Shown: positions 12,201 through 22,755, counted from the first letter of the stretch. The stretch: DNA of 64,000 nucleotides from Linnemannia schmuckeri (GCA_029449235.1 JANATG010000005.1:1612001-1676000); one strand, 5' to 3'. Notes: generated from the letters alone by a model not told the origin. Made by a program: numbers and translations.

Positions 12201-12739
12201 ATGTCCCTGCCCCCGATCCTCCAAAGAAAAATAAAAATAAAATCATGACCTTCTCCCTTTCTTCAAAAATCAAGTCAATAGTCAACTATCCAATGGACGG
12301 TCACAAACAGAGCATTCGATCATTTTGCATAATACATAGAATGGGGTAGATGCATAGTGCAGACAGGGAATAGACTTTACATCCTGCTCACCTCATCATC
12401 ATGTATGCCACCATGAAACGAACGCATCTTACTCTCTCTTTTATTCGTCTAATCGTCTTTGTCTAGGCACTACTCCCTCTTTCTCCTATTAGCTCTCTTC
12501 TTCCCGTACCCTCATTTCCCATTCCCGTCCCATCCTCTCTAGGACTACTATCAATCTATCCATTCATGATGAACCATGGGGTCAGTCTCATTTATCACAT
12601 ATTGCCGCGGTAAAAATCGATAGATTGGATTGGATGCTAGCCTTGGTGATTCACTTTTTTGGGCGCTAACCATTGTCCTTGGGCGTTGTTTTGTCACCCG
12701 TTCTCCCGACCATTTTATCATCCGCTCTATCCGGATAGC

Positions 12740-12740
<1 letters not shown>
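6240..12740. other. 6.5-kb gene-free region, purine/pyrimidine-skewed
   Basis: I see no supportable gene. Frames up to about 145 codons exist on both strands, but all translate as low-complexity Leu/Phe/Ser/Lys/Arg from CT- or GA-rich sequence, without splice-linked conserved blocks. Simple repeats include GA runs near 7675-7702, a TCTG run near 8941-8958 and a GT-rich stretch near 11580-11630. The region carries the E2F-type site cluster annotated separately. Distant regulatory DNA or an untranslated RNA gene are both possible. Confidence 0.6.
6535..11507. promoter_or_regulatory. Cluster of E2F-type TTCCCGCC sites
   Basis: GGCGGGAA, or its complement TTCCCGCC, occurs at about 6535, 8382, 9822, 10482, 11046 and 11220, mostly extended to GGCGGGAAAA. 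TTTTTTTCCCGCGC lies at 11494-11507, and shorter TTCCCGC forms are near 7864 and 10773. TTTCCCGCC/TTTSGCGC is the classical E2F/DP consensus, close to the MBF-type sites of cell-cycle promoters. Five of the six 8-mers share one orientation. The target gene is not evident; the nearest candidates are the zinc-cluster gene to the left and the secreted-protein gene to the right. Confidence 0.4.

Positions 12741-12792
<52 letters not shown>
12741..12792 (+). repeat. Uninterrupted A52 run
   Basis: Fifty-two consecutive A residues form the longest homopolymer in the window. It lies just upstream of the secreted-protein gene. It may be a retroelement tail or slippage; no adjoining element body was recognised. 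Confidence 0.85.
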
Positions 12793-12795
<3 letters not shown>

Positions 12796-12921
12796 ACCTT
12801 ATGATTTTTCGCAGACACGCGTCCTGATACTACAGGCGCACTATCAAACCCATCCCTGGATACAAATATCGCTATCCAGCTGTCTAGTCTTTTTCTAGTG
12901 CACTACCTCACATCAACACAG

Positions 12922-13716
12922 TCCGCTCAACCTAACCCTGTCCCTCGTCAAATTCACCCTCTCGGTCTCACTTGCCCTGCTCGCAGCCACCTCTGCTGCC
13001 TCCCAAGCTTTCAATTACGGTAATGGCGCCGATGTTAGCGCACTCTGCTCAGGATTCAACTGCTTGCCAACCGAAGTTCCTGTTTCTCCTATTATGATCG
13101 TGCCCGAGACGGACTTTCTTCCCATCAACAATGTTCAGCCCGTCGTCAACGTTTTTCCCCAAATATCAACGACTACACTTACGATTACAACTATAACAAC
13201 TATGGCAACTATGGTGATTATGACTATGCCGGTGGTTCTGGTAGCCTCATTGGTCTCAGAGGTGCTGGTGATTACAATGGCGGGATTTGGGGTATTGGCT
13301 TTGGCGATGGTGGTGACCTTGGTAGTCCTGGTATGCTTGGTCCTATCGATGATATCCGCGGTTCTAGCCTTATTGGTGGCCTCGGTATGCTTGGTCCTGT
13401 TGATGGACAAGGTTTAGTAGATGGAGAACTGACTCCTTCTCCCTCTCGTCTAAATCCTGCTCTGAGTGCTCCCGGCATGCTCGATCCTGTCTCTGGTTTT
13501 GACAGTGCTGCTGATGATCTTGCTAGCCTTACCCGCGGTCTTGACATTCTCACTGCCTCTGGTGGACAAGACCTATTCAGTCCAAACCCTGCCGATCTTG
13601 GTGCTCTTAGCGCTGGCATGCCTGTGATGCCTGGTGAATCCGATGTTGGTGGTATGATTGTCAGTCTCCAAGATGCACTTCGCAATATCGCTGGTAGAGT
13701 TCGGGGCATTGCTTGA
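12922..13716 (+). CDS. Predicted secreted Gly/Asp/Tyr-rich protein, 5' end unresolved
   Basis: A hydrophobic signal-like segment, KFTLSVSLALLAATSAASQA, is encoded at about 12950-13009. Downstream, a Tyr/Asn/Gly-rich then Gly/Leu/Pro/Asp-rich chain runs to TGA at 13714-13716. The two parts lie in different frames. An intron at 13020-13138 (GTAATG...TTCAG, 119 nt) joins them in phase; a one-base indel near 13151-13163 would instead keep the natural-looking upstream frame (GFNCLPTEVPVSPIM...). No ATG stands before KFTL. The only upstream option is an exon at ATG 12802 joined through a weak GTCCTG donor to the acceptor at 12921, which is in phase. I recognise no family. It could be a real small secreted protein or a recently damaged gene. 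Confidence 0.42.
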
Positions 13717-14035
13717 GTGTCTTTGGATTGGATGCGGCGATGGAGGCAGTCAACCTTGCATTATGTGGTGTCGCCCCTTTTTTCCCCTCTTTCCTTTTTT
13801 CACACTTCCTTGCATCATTGCGTTCATAATCAGCACTTACAACATAAACGTTATTACCAATGACAAACCCATACACACTCTTCTTCCTCGTTTATGTATC
13901 AGTAGCATAAGAAGTGGAAAAGAAACCAAAAACATGGACCTTTAGTGACAGTCGTTCAAAATTTGCTTCATCTCTGTCGAGACATTTACAACTGTTGTCC
14001 CTCTGACATTAAGGTGCCAGAAAGGAGAAATAGGG

Positions 14036-14069
<34 letters not shown>

Positions 14070-14910
14070 CACGTAAAAAGAAAGCACGTCCATTATCACC
14101 ATCGAATCCCAGTTTCCCAAATTCCTTCCCTATCTCATTCAACCCCAGACAGCAAAAAATGAGAAAAAAAATAGGGGCGTGTTAGGATCACCTCATTTAA
14201 CAGCCAGATTGGTTTCATGGCTGCTCTTTCTCACTTTCATAAGGCGCCAGTAAAGGGAGAAAGGTGTGAGAGATGTGAAATAGAAGTTAAGCGAAACGAC
14301 ATTAAAGGAGCAAGACGGCTGCTTAAATAACTTTCAGATCATCGCACACTCTCGTATTCAGGCACTTGCTTAGAGAAATAAGTGACACGGATCCAACAAA
14401 CTCATGAAGTAGACTTGAGGCCGTTTTACCGCCAGAATCAGCTGCACAGTCCATAATCTGTTCCTCTCTTACTTACTCTTTTTCTCGAACACTTGTAAGA
14501 AAGAAAATGTTGAAAATAAAGATTTAAGCCAATAAGGCAATGGATCGGGGCTGCCTAGACCTCATGGCCAGTTACTACTCCCTTTCCATTTCTCATTCTC
14601 AAGGACCAGGGAGTAGAAAAGAGAAAGAGAGGAAAAAACATCAGTTTTCGATGGTTGTAATTATTTCATGGCCAAAATTACTCCTTGCTGGTGCATGAAT
14701 GAAAGAGAGCGGGACGAACAAGAACGCGTATTAAGCATTTTTTTTTCTCCGTCGAGAACCCAAACAAATAACTTCATCTCTTTCATTGATATTTCCACCA
14801 CAATAAAACTTTCTCTATTCTTTTCTTTAACGACCCAACTACCCCATTCCTGCTCAGCAATCACATACCAAGCATACAAGGATGAATCAAACGCCATTCA
14901 GCACGCGCAC
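13717..14910. other. Intergenic, no gene seen; A33 run
   Basis: AT-rich sequence with an A run at 14036-14068. Short open frames lack any recognisable feature. Nothing further can be supported. Confidence 0.6.
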
Positions 14911-15385
14911 ATTTTTTTTGTACACAAATTTACTTCTCTTTTAATCAGCGCAAGGGAAGCAATTGATAATACAATGCAGCTACATGCCACACTCTTTAAA
15001 GCCTTATTTTTTTCTTTGTATATAATTTTATTTCTTCTGTGAAAAGCCCAAGAGGGGCATTTGATAGCGAAAGGGAGCTACATACCAAACTCTTCCAAAA
15101 GCCACCCACCAGTTGCAGTCCGGTCCACAACCTGGCTCTGCGCAACAAATGCCGCTGCTTCTCACATCTTTAATGGAAAGAACCATCTTGGCGATTATAT
15201 TTTTATGTATTTTTTTTTTTCGTACACAATTTTATTTCTCTGACAAACAGTACAAAGGAGGCATTTGGAAGTAAATGGGACTACAGACCAAACTCTTCAG
15301 TACACCATCCGCCAGTCACAGTCCGACCCGGAGCCTGGCTCTGCGCAACAATTGTCGCTGCTCTTCACAGCAAAAACGGAAGACA
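14911..15385 (+). repeat. Three diverged tandem repeat copies
   Basis: Units start with a T run plus a GTACACAATTTTATTTCT-type string at about 14911, 15007 and 15211. Each continues through a GGCATTTG...GGGACTACA...CCAAACTCTT-type stretch. The second and third copies also share CCAGTTGCAGTCCGG / CCAGTCACAGTCCGA and CTGGCTCTGCGCAACAA. The first copy lacks this later part, so the period is about 96 and then 203 bp. The array directly adjoins the LINE remnant and may be the remodelled 3' part of that element. Confidence 0.6.
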
Positions 15386-15393
15386 AAATAAAA

Positions 15394-15884
15394 CTAGATA
15401 CGAATGAAGGGGATTCTTCCCATCCTCTCCATCAATGACAATTTCCTCTTTCCCAACAGACTATCCAACAGCCGCTCATCAGCTGTGCGTGGTTCCTTGG
15501 TCGCTCCAGGGCAGGTTCGATCCTTATGTATGGCTAGCGAAGCGCCACACGGGCAGAACCCATCATGCGTGATGTAACCGTATCCTCGACTCCAGTCACC
15601 TCGGGCGCCGGTGTATTTGGATGTTTTGTCCTTGGCAGTGATACCTTGCATCTGCTCCCACGCGATCGTCATGGAGCATCGTGGTTTCCAGATCAGTTCT
15701 GAGGCCTGCGTCTCCAGGTAGCCAATAAACTTGTGAAGGACCGTCTTGGCAATGGACTGTGGGGTCTTGAAGGCCGAGGACCACTCAGTCAACATGCTCT
15801 TGGGGGTGATTCCGCGAAGAAGGTCCGAAACGTACCACTTGGGGTTTTCATCACGATCGGGAGCAGGACTACCGCTGTGCACGG

Positions 15885-15885
<1 letters not shown>
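15394..15885 (-). mobile_element. LINE (non-LTR retrotransposon) remnant, RT C-terminus
   Basis: The minus-strand frame of about 160 residues is open up to the A run that precedes it and has no start of its own. It reads like the region after the reverse transcriptase domain: a Trp-rich segment (PKWYVSDLLRGITP, LIWKPRCSMTIAWEQ), then a cysteine-histidine block FCPCGASLAIHKDRTCPGA (C-x-C-x7-H-x4-C), as found near the C-terminus of many LINE ORF2 proteins. No catalytic RT motif is present, so this is a 5'-truncated, dead copy. It abuts the A-tail of the SINE-like unit. Confidence 0.55.
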
Positions 15886-15918
<33 letters not shown>

Positions 15919-16345
15919 TTCTAGAATTGCCTCTGACATGGCCTATCTGTGCAGTACACGATATTTTTTTAATCTAAGTCTTAACTAGGTGTGCGTACTT
16001 ATTTTGCACAGAGGCATTTTAGTATGCTTGTGCAGGAAGCCGGTTACCCGACAGAATGTACTTGAGCACTGGAAAGGTTGGTCTAAGCGGTCCGCCGTTG
16101 TTGGCAGGCTCCACACGGCATTCCGACTGGCTCATCACCAGAGTTACGTAGCCATATAGTGGGCATACTCACTCTGTCCATGCACTTGTGTGCGTCTGAG
16201 AACTATTTCATCTCAGGCCTCCTGGACAGGGGAGACTAGCGCAATACCGTCAAATCCTAGTTGAGCGTGTCTTCGTAGGTCTGAACCCACGACCCTCGCG
16301 CTGAGAGGGGGAAGCTTTACCAACTTGGTGGGCTCGCCCGCCCGG
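15886..16345 (-). mobile_element. tRNA-derived SINE-like element with A31 tail
   Basis: Read on the minus strand from about 16345, the unit opens with a tRNA-like head. It has an A-box-like CCCACCAAGTTGGTAAAGC, a 5-bp anticodon-type stem CCCTC/GAGGG enclosing the loop TCAGCGC (AGC, Ala-like), and a B-box-like GGGTTCAGACC. A non-coding body of about 330 bp follows, ending GGCAATTCTAGAAATA and an A run (T run 15886-15916 on +). Head, body and A-tail fit a Pol III-transcribed SINE mobilised by a LINE. The acceptor stem is poor, so it is not a working tRNA gene. Confidence 0.5.
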
Positions 16346-16350
16346 GGAGC

Positions 16351-16363
16351 GGCAATTCTAGAA

Positions 16364-16399
<36 letters not shown>
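16351..16399 (+). repeat. Inverted copy of retroelement tail, A34
   Basis: GGCAATTCTAGAAATA followed by A residues at 16366-16399 repeats, in opposite orientation, the tail of the SINE-like unit (complement of 15916-15932). The pair makes an inverted repeat bracketing about 420 bp. The plus-strand tail ends 76 bp before tRNA-Ser. Confidence 0.7.
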
Positions 16400-16401
<2 letters not shown>

Positions 16402-16475
16402 CTACGATTTGAGCGTTTAGTTACAAACCGTATACTCAATAGATACTTTTTGCGACCTATTATCACTAATACGTT

Positions 16476-16556
16476 GTCAATTTGGCCGAGTGGTTAAGGC
16501 GTTTGACTTGAAATCAAATGGGTTCTCCCGCGCAGGTTCAAATCCTGCAGTTGACG
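16476..16556 (+). tRNA. tRNA-Ser(UGA)
   Basis: A complete cloverleaf of 81 nt. The acceptor stem GTCAATT pairs with AGTTGAC, including one G-T. The A-box is TGGCCGAGTGG. The anticodon stem TTTGA/TCAAA encloses loop CTTGAAA with anticodon TGA, reading UCA. The long variable arm GGG-TTCT-CCC is typical of serine tRNAs, and the B-box is GGTTCAAATCC. There is no intron. A TTTT terminator follows at 16564-16567. A retroelement tail lies upstream and a TIR element begins 44 bp downstream. Confidence 0.96.
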
Positions 16557-16599
16557 CGATACCTTTTGCTCCTTGGTTGAAGCTTCTATACTTTTCTTT

Positions 16600-17542
16600 G
16601 GGTTAATCTATTCGACAACCCGGGTTGCTCGCCTTAATTGACAACCCGGCAGTCACATTTTGCAAAATAATTTGGCAACCCAGTTGCCAAATTACACCCT
16701 TGATGCGCCTGAACCATGCACCTGTACCACTGACTCCCGATACACCTGCCATACCTCTGCACCCAACCATCTGACCCCAACCACGCCACCATCACCATGT
16801 AACTAAGCATACATTAATACCCTAGTTCGCCCGTACCATTAACAGTATCCTTTCTTGTCCCTTTCTCTCTCTTCACACGCGTGTGCCTTGTTCCCTATCT
16901 TGTTTCTTAAGCCCTTACCCCCACAATCTTGTCTCCTTCTATTCCCTTGTCCACACGCCCTTGCTCTGCTGCAATTACAATAGGTGCGGCTTCCCGTATA
17001 ACTTTTGTTTGTTTTTTTTTTTGGCAATTTTCTTTTGTGAGTGTTAAATGAAGTGCGAAGCTTCGATAGCTTTTATGCCTCTGTGACCAAGTTAGTGTTC
17101 TCCATGACTTGAATAATAATAACGAAAAAAGGGGAGCGATTCCTTTAGGCTATCTGTAACTAGAGCAGAGCACGGGGTTATGAACAGGAGAATAGAAGGA
17201 GACAAGGATGAGGGTAAAGACAAGAATATATTAGGAACGGGAGAAAAGCTTAAGAACGGATAATGTTTATTTACAAAAAGAGAAGGAGGTGTTACTAGTG
17301 TCTAGAAGGCGTGGTTGTTGGGAAGACTGGAGGCAAAGTAAGATAACAGTCCTCGCTGCTATCACAGTATCCACAGCAGACACACTCATTCGTCATATAC
17401 CACATAGCCTCCTGTTATATGGCAACCCGGGTTGAAAAATGAGAGTGGGTAGGGGGGTTGTCAAATAAGCAATGAAACTTTCCTAATAAGGAAAGGGTTG
17501 TCAAATAAAATGAGCAACCCGGGTTGTCGAATAGATTAACCC
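16600..17542. mobile_element. 943-bp MULE-type non-autonomous DNA transposon
   Basis: Perfect 31-bp terminal inverted repeats begin GGGTTAATCTATTCGACAAC (16600-16630) and end at 17512-17542. The element is bracketed by an exact 9-bp duplication CTTTTCTTT (16591-16599 and 17543-17551). Inner copies of CAACCCGGGTTG and GGGTTGTCAAATAA repeat near both ends, and a 10-bp-stem hairpin ATTTGGCAAC-CCA-GTTGCCAAAT lies at 16670-16692. There is no coding frame, so it depends on a transposase elsewhere. Nine-base duplications and long TIRs fit the Mutator-like superfamily. The intact ends suggest recent movement. Confidence 0.88.
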
Positions 17543-18082
17543 CTTTTCTTTTGTTGAAGAGAGGCATTGGTGCTTAATTCGGCTCAGGTGGCTTTTTTTT
17601 TTTTTTTTTTGAATCCAGCTTCTCCAGAACGCGACAGGTGCTCTACTTTCATGCATTCGCTACTACTAAGAGTGGATTGTACAATGACCCCTGTCTTGCA
17701 AAACTACGTGAATTTTTTTTTTCAATTTTGACCAAAAAACCCCCCCGGTGAACAAGCGCATTTTTCCAACGCGTTAGTAAGATATTCTTGCCCAATTATT
17801 TCATTGTTCAGCTCGAGATGGTATCACGTAGTCGCGAAGAATTGACATGGCGGTACTAAGTGGTTACTTGAACGTGAACCTTCCAACCACCAAACACATA
17901 ACAAAAATCAAATCGGGCAAAATGTGAAGGAGAATGAATGTCGTGGAAAAGCAGTCCACTGAAAGCAGCCAGTGGTTGGTCCCTTTTTTGTCTAAGTGGG
18001 GATTCAGTTTTCACACCAACCTTCTTTCCTTCACCCACTCTTCTAATCCCTTACCGCGTGCCGTGATCGGGTCATCTCAAAA
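17543..18082. other. Intergenic spacer before the Mio gene
   Basis: It holds the right target duplication of the transposon, a T19 run near 17592 and presumably the promoter of the following gene. No other feature is visible. Confidence 0.6.
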
Positions 18083-21000
18083 ATGACCACCGCCAGGCCC
18101 CATCGTCTGCTATGGTCGCCTCATCCAAACCATAACCAATTCCTCATCGGCTCCACAGAACTACGCCTTTTCAAGTGGACCCCAGAGGTACAACAAAAAA
18201 AAACCACTGTTGTTAGAATGATGCCCAGTCCGTGACAAAAAGGCAATGCCTGCCTTCACAGATTGCACTAGAGTGTTGCAGGGTGACTCAACCGAGCTAT
18301 ATATCTTTTGTTTGTATCTATCACACTAGGATGCGGATGGAAAACCTCACGCTACTCCCATCGCCGTCAACACCGATGTGGCCCTTATGAAGGTAAAAAG
18401 AAAAAATCAACATTGTACTTTGATAATCTGTCGCACTGCACTGCGCTTCTGCTTGAATTTGCAGCAAGAGATAATCTAACTATGTGTATACAGTGCTTTA
18501 CATGGTCACCAGACCCAAATTACATGGACCTCACTGCTGTAGGATTGACAACTGGACGCACTCTGCTTATCCGCATGCACAGATCAGAGCCCTGGATATT
18601 CGAGGACAAGGGGAATGAATTTCGTCCGGATACCCCTCGCCAAGTCTCGATCGCGCAGAACCAACGCACATATCCATCATTCAGCGCCCGCCATTCACGC
18701 GCATGTAATGTCGTCGCATTCTCAAAGGAATCGCCCAACCTGTTGGCAGTCGGTCTCGACAAGGTGCGAAATGACTATTGTTTGATGGTCTGGGATATCG
18801 AACAGTCTATGAATATGTCCAGGGGATCCGAATCCAACTACGCGCCCTCAGGATCAATCTCCATGACCAACCGCTCTACCACCGGAAGTCTGCAAACATC
18901 ACGATTCGGGCGAAACAGTGAACCCTCAGAAAGCTATTTTGGTATGAGTTGCCTTGCCTTTTTTCAATTGACATAGAGATGAGTTATGCACTAAGATCGG
19001 CATTATAACTGACAGCTGTGCATCTTGACCGTTATAGACACTAGGCTGTCGATGAACCCACTTTCTCTTGCTGATACTGGCACTGCCAGAGCGCTGAATG
19101 CATCCAGGTAACTTTACAGAAACATCAACCTCCTGTCAACAGTGCAATGTGTTCATGCTAGTCCTCACTACTTACTCTTCACATAACCCTTGTCGATGAA
19201 TAGCTACGACCAATCGACAGATGTCAGACCGCTGTGTCAATACGGTTCCAGCGAAGTCATTTCGTCGTGCGCCTGGTTTACAAACGAGCCTAAGGTTTTG
19301 GCAGCAGGAATGGGCATGAAGTACATTCGTGTGTACGATACCAGAGGTAAACCAACAAACAGTCGTAAGGCTTGTCTACTTCATTATTTAGTTAACTCCG
19401 CAGTACTAATATTATTTTCTCGCGTCCTTTGATAGAGGATCCCAATTCTCCTTCTTCACTGGTCATTTCGACAAAGGCTGTACATGGGCTCTGCATGGAT
19501 CCTTTCCACGAAAACAGGATGGCGTCGTGCTCAGACGACGGCGTCATCAAAATCTGGGACATCAGGAACCCATCTCAGCAGATCCTCTCTTTTTACACCG
19601 GACCCAAGACTGCACCCCAGTCTTCAACCCTCGTCCGGATATCATTCAACCCACAGAGAGCAGGACTTTTGGCTTCTCTCACCAAGGAGGCAACCTGCCT
19701 CAAGGTCTGGGACATTCAGGAGGGAACCGTCAGAGCGCCCAGAAGCCTCTCCAGGATGGATAGCAGCCATAACCTTGATGGTAGCCTTCAGCAGGGTCCA
19801 AGCAGTGCTGGCGGATTGTTGTCGAGGAGTCACGACCGGGAAGGTTTGCAGACCGTTCGCGAATCCGAGTCCGATGAGGCCGAAGTCGGTATCCCCATTC
19901 TTTGGAAATCTCGCCGAAGTATGGATCTTTGTTTGTTTGGCATTGCCTACGTTTGCTATATGACCTTTGTTGTCATCATCAACAGACTGACATTTTTTTG
20001 TTTCCGACTCACAATCGTTTAGCGAAACCGTCGTCGAAACCTCTTCAGTCGTTTGCATGGATCCCTACATTTGTTTCCAACTCGACTTCAGGACTCATTT
20101 CCATCAACAAAGAGTCGCTCATCGAGACGACTCTTCTCAAGGAAACATCACACATCGCATGGGAGCCCAAGGGAGCTTTGGTTGTTTCGGATGGAAATGC
20201 CATTTCGTGCTTCCCCAGCCAACGCTCCTTGGCCGCATCGGCACCAGAGCCAGCTCCTCAGCACGCATTCTCTGACATGAGAAAGCGCAACTCCAAAGTT
20301 ATCAACCTCCAGCTCCCCGCGAATCGTAAAATCAACGGAGACCCAACTGGACCTATGGACTCTGCCTCAGCAAATCCCCCACCAGCAATCAGCGTGGTAC
20401 TTCACAACGGTTTGGCTGGTCCGTCCATTGGCGATCCAATGAAAACAAACGGGATGAGCAGTGTCATGGGAGATCCGGCTCGGAGGCCATCATTGACAGC
20501 CCTTGTCAACAGCGGCTGGATTTCAGCTACCGCCGCACAGGTCGACGAAAGTTTGGAGCAGGATGTCTCGGTGACCATGCGTGAAGGAGCGATCAAGGGA
20601 TATTCGATGGATGCAACTACAAATGTCAACCTTGTCTCACCAGGACCGCTCAAGGACTTTTGGGCATGGATGATTCGCGCTGAAAAGATTGCTCAAAAGG
20701 ACGGAGCTCGCATCGGCAAGTTTGATTTCAGTTACCAGGGCGTCTATCCAGTTCTTTTGGGCAATGGAGGTATGAATGTGTTATATTATGTTGTCCGCAC
20801 GTCTAGCCTTTCATTTTACGCGAAATGGTGCTAATCTACAGTATTCGTCCTTGCGTCGCAACCATCTAGTTTCGAGGAGATCGACACCTTCAGGAACGCC
20901 TCGTACAATGTCGCCACTTCCACGATCGTCGTCAGACCTATCAAGCCAGCTTTCAAAGCAGGTCGATGAGATCCCCATTGTCCCTACGCTCAAACTTGCG

Positions 21001-22697
21001 CAGCGGAAACTGGGACTTAAACTTTGTGGCTCAGAGCTGCTGCGGTCCGATCTGAAAAAGACCGTCGAAAGGTACCGTAGTTGTTGTTTTCGTGAGCTGT
21101 GAGTGCGTGTGACTTCATTGATTACATAGCCAGACAATAACACTAGTTCTTACTTGGTTTGATAGGCTTGAGGAGGAAGGCAGCTATGAGGTTGCCGCAG
21201 GATGGGCCTTCTTTCATGGAGAGCTGGATCTCGCCATTGAAGTCCTAAGCCGAGGAGGTAATAAACATAAGCGGGAGTTCTACAAGGACGAAGCACTGTT
21301 TTTCTGCGTCATGTTATTATGTCGTCTACTAATCAAAAATTGAGCTTGCTTGAATAGATGACAAGCTGAAACTAATGTCGATCGTGGTGGCGGGATTCAA
21401 CCGCAACCACAGTAATATGAGTTCTACTACGCTGAGCGGACTCTCTAGCAACAGCGAAAAGGCAGCCAGCAGCGCATGGAAGGCACAGTGCAAAACCCAT
21501 AGCCAGGCGCAGTCGAATCCCTACATCAGGGCCATCTTTAGCTACATCGCGTCGGGAGACTGGAGAGATGTCTTGGAGGAAAAGAGTCTTTCGCTGGCGG
21601 ACAGAGTCGGTGTTGCCTTGCGATTCTTGAGCGATGACGAGGTACGCGGTTGCTCTCGACGTGATCCGCTATGCGAACATTTACTGAGCCATGTCGATGC
21701 GATGTAACGACCACTCCACTGAAACGAGTCCATCCTTTTTGTTATTCTAAATAGTTGATGGCGTATATTCAAACCACAACTGAGAGTCATACCAATTCGG
21801 GAGAGATTGACGGAATGATTCTTTCTGGACTGACAGAGGCTGGATTGGATCTGTTGACCAACTATGTGAACAGGACAGGAGACATTCAAACCGCAGCACT
21901 GGCGTCGTCTGTCGCTGTTCCTCGCTACTTCAAGGATGGACGCGTAGAAGAATGGGTTGACTGTTACCGGGATCTTTTAGATCGTTGGCAACTCTACTAT
22001 ACACGTGCTCGGTTCGACATTGCCCGCGGACGATGTATTCAACAGAGTACCTTGAGCGGAGTATCGGCAGCAGACATGACACCTACTCAGATCTATGTTC
22101 GCTGTAACTTTTGTAACCAGAGCATTGCACGCAATCTTTTGATCCCTGGCGTCCGAGGACGTGATGGCCGTCGACTCATGGTTCAAGGTGGCCCAGGACC
22201 TGGTGGACATGGAGGCTTGCATGGTCATGACAAGCAAGCATCTATGGGCGGAATGGGTCAAGGTGCGGCTGCAGCGCCAGGAGCACCTGGATCAGGAAGT
22301 GGCCCTGCTGCCAACTCGAACAAATCGACTGTTTGTCCAAGCTGCAGCAAGCCTCTCCCTCGTTGCGCCATTTGTCTCCTCCACCTTGGTGTCCCAGCCG
22401 AGGGCAACGCGTCTTTGGGAGCCTGGTCCAGTCTAGGCCACAAAGTTACTGGTGAAAGTAAGTCTGTTAATACCATGTGTTACTTTTTGTTACACTTCGA
22501 CTATTTTATTAATCGGACTTCTCGATCTATCTATGCGTGCGTATCTAGAACCAACGAGTTTCGACCTGTGGTTTACTTGGTGCCAGACGTGTCGACATGG
22601 GGGCCATGCTATGCACATGGCGGAATGGTTCGACCGACATACTCAGTGCCCTGTGAGCGACTGCAACTGTCTCTGCTCCACTCACGATGCTCTTTGA
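18083..22697 (+). CDS. WD-repeat protein Mio, GATOR2/SEA complex subunit
   Basis: Twelve exons join in phase: 18083-18187, 18330-18392, 18494-18941, 19038-19107, 19204-19346, 19436-19918, 20023-20769, 20870-21071, 21166-21257, 21358-21641, 21755-22457, 22549-22697, giving 1162 residues. The N-terminal beta-propeller has blocks typical of MIOS/Sea4: MKCFTWSPDPNYMDLTAVG, LLAVGLDKVRNDYCLMVWDI, MASCSDDGVIKIWDIRNP. An alpha-solenoid follows (RKLGLKLCG, WAFFHGELDLAIEVL). The C-terminus has Cys/His zinc-binding segments (CNFC, CPSC, CAIC, then WCQTCRHGGHAMH...CPVSDCNCLC), a RING-like fold in this family. GATOR2 relays amino-acid sufficiency to TORC1 at the vacuole. The alternative acceptor at 20841 would break the frame, so 20869 was chosen. 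Confidence 0.93.
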
Positions 22698-22747
22698 GGC
22701 CAGCGCGAATAAAAAAAAAATCAACTAGGAACTGATCGCGATCCCTG

Positions 22748-22755
22748 CACGTGAC
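22748..22755 (+). promoter_or_regulatory. CACGTGAC E-box type site
   Basis: CACGTGAC, a bHLH core, lies in the 293-bp gap between the Mio stop and the helicase start, about 240 bp before the helicase ATG. Placement suggests a promoter element of the helicase gene; this rests on motif only. Confidence 0.3.

Noticed and set aside
13140..13170. Programmed ribosomal frameshift in the secreted-protein gene
   Set aside because: TTTTTCCCCAAAT has slippery-looking runs, but a phase-correct intron or a simple indel explains the frame change and no downstream stimulator is evident.
15394..15939. 181-residue protein starting with a poly-Lys stretch
   Set aside because: The start and Lys run come from the A-tail of the SINE-like unit; only the part after the run is a retroelement remnant.
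16262..16345. Functional tRNA-Ala(AGC) on the minus strand
   Set aside because: Anticodon and T arms are recognisable, but no proper acceptor stem closes the fold; better read as a SINE head.
20842..20869. Mio exon starting at 20842 (CTACAG acceptor)
   Set aside because: It leads to a stop after about 40 residues; the acceptor at 20869 keeps the conserved downstream frame.
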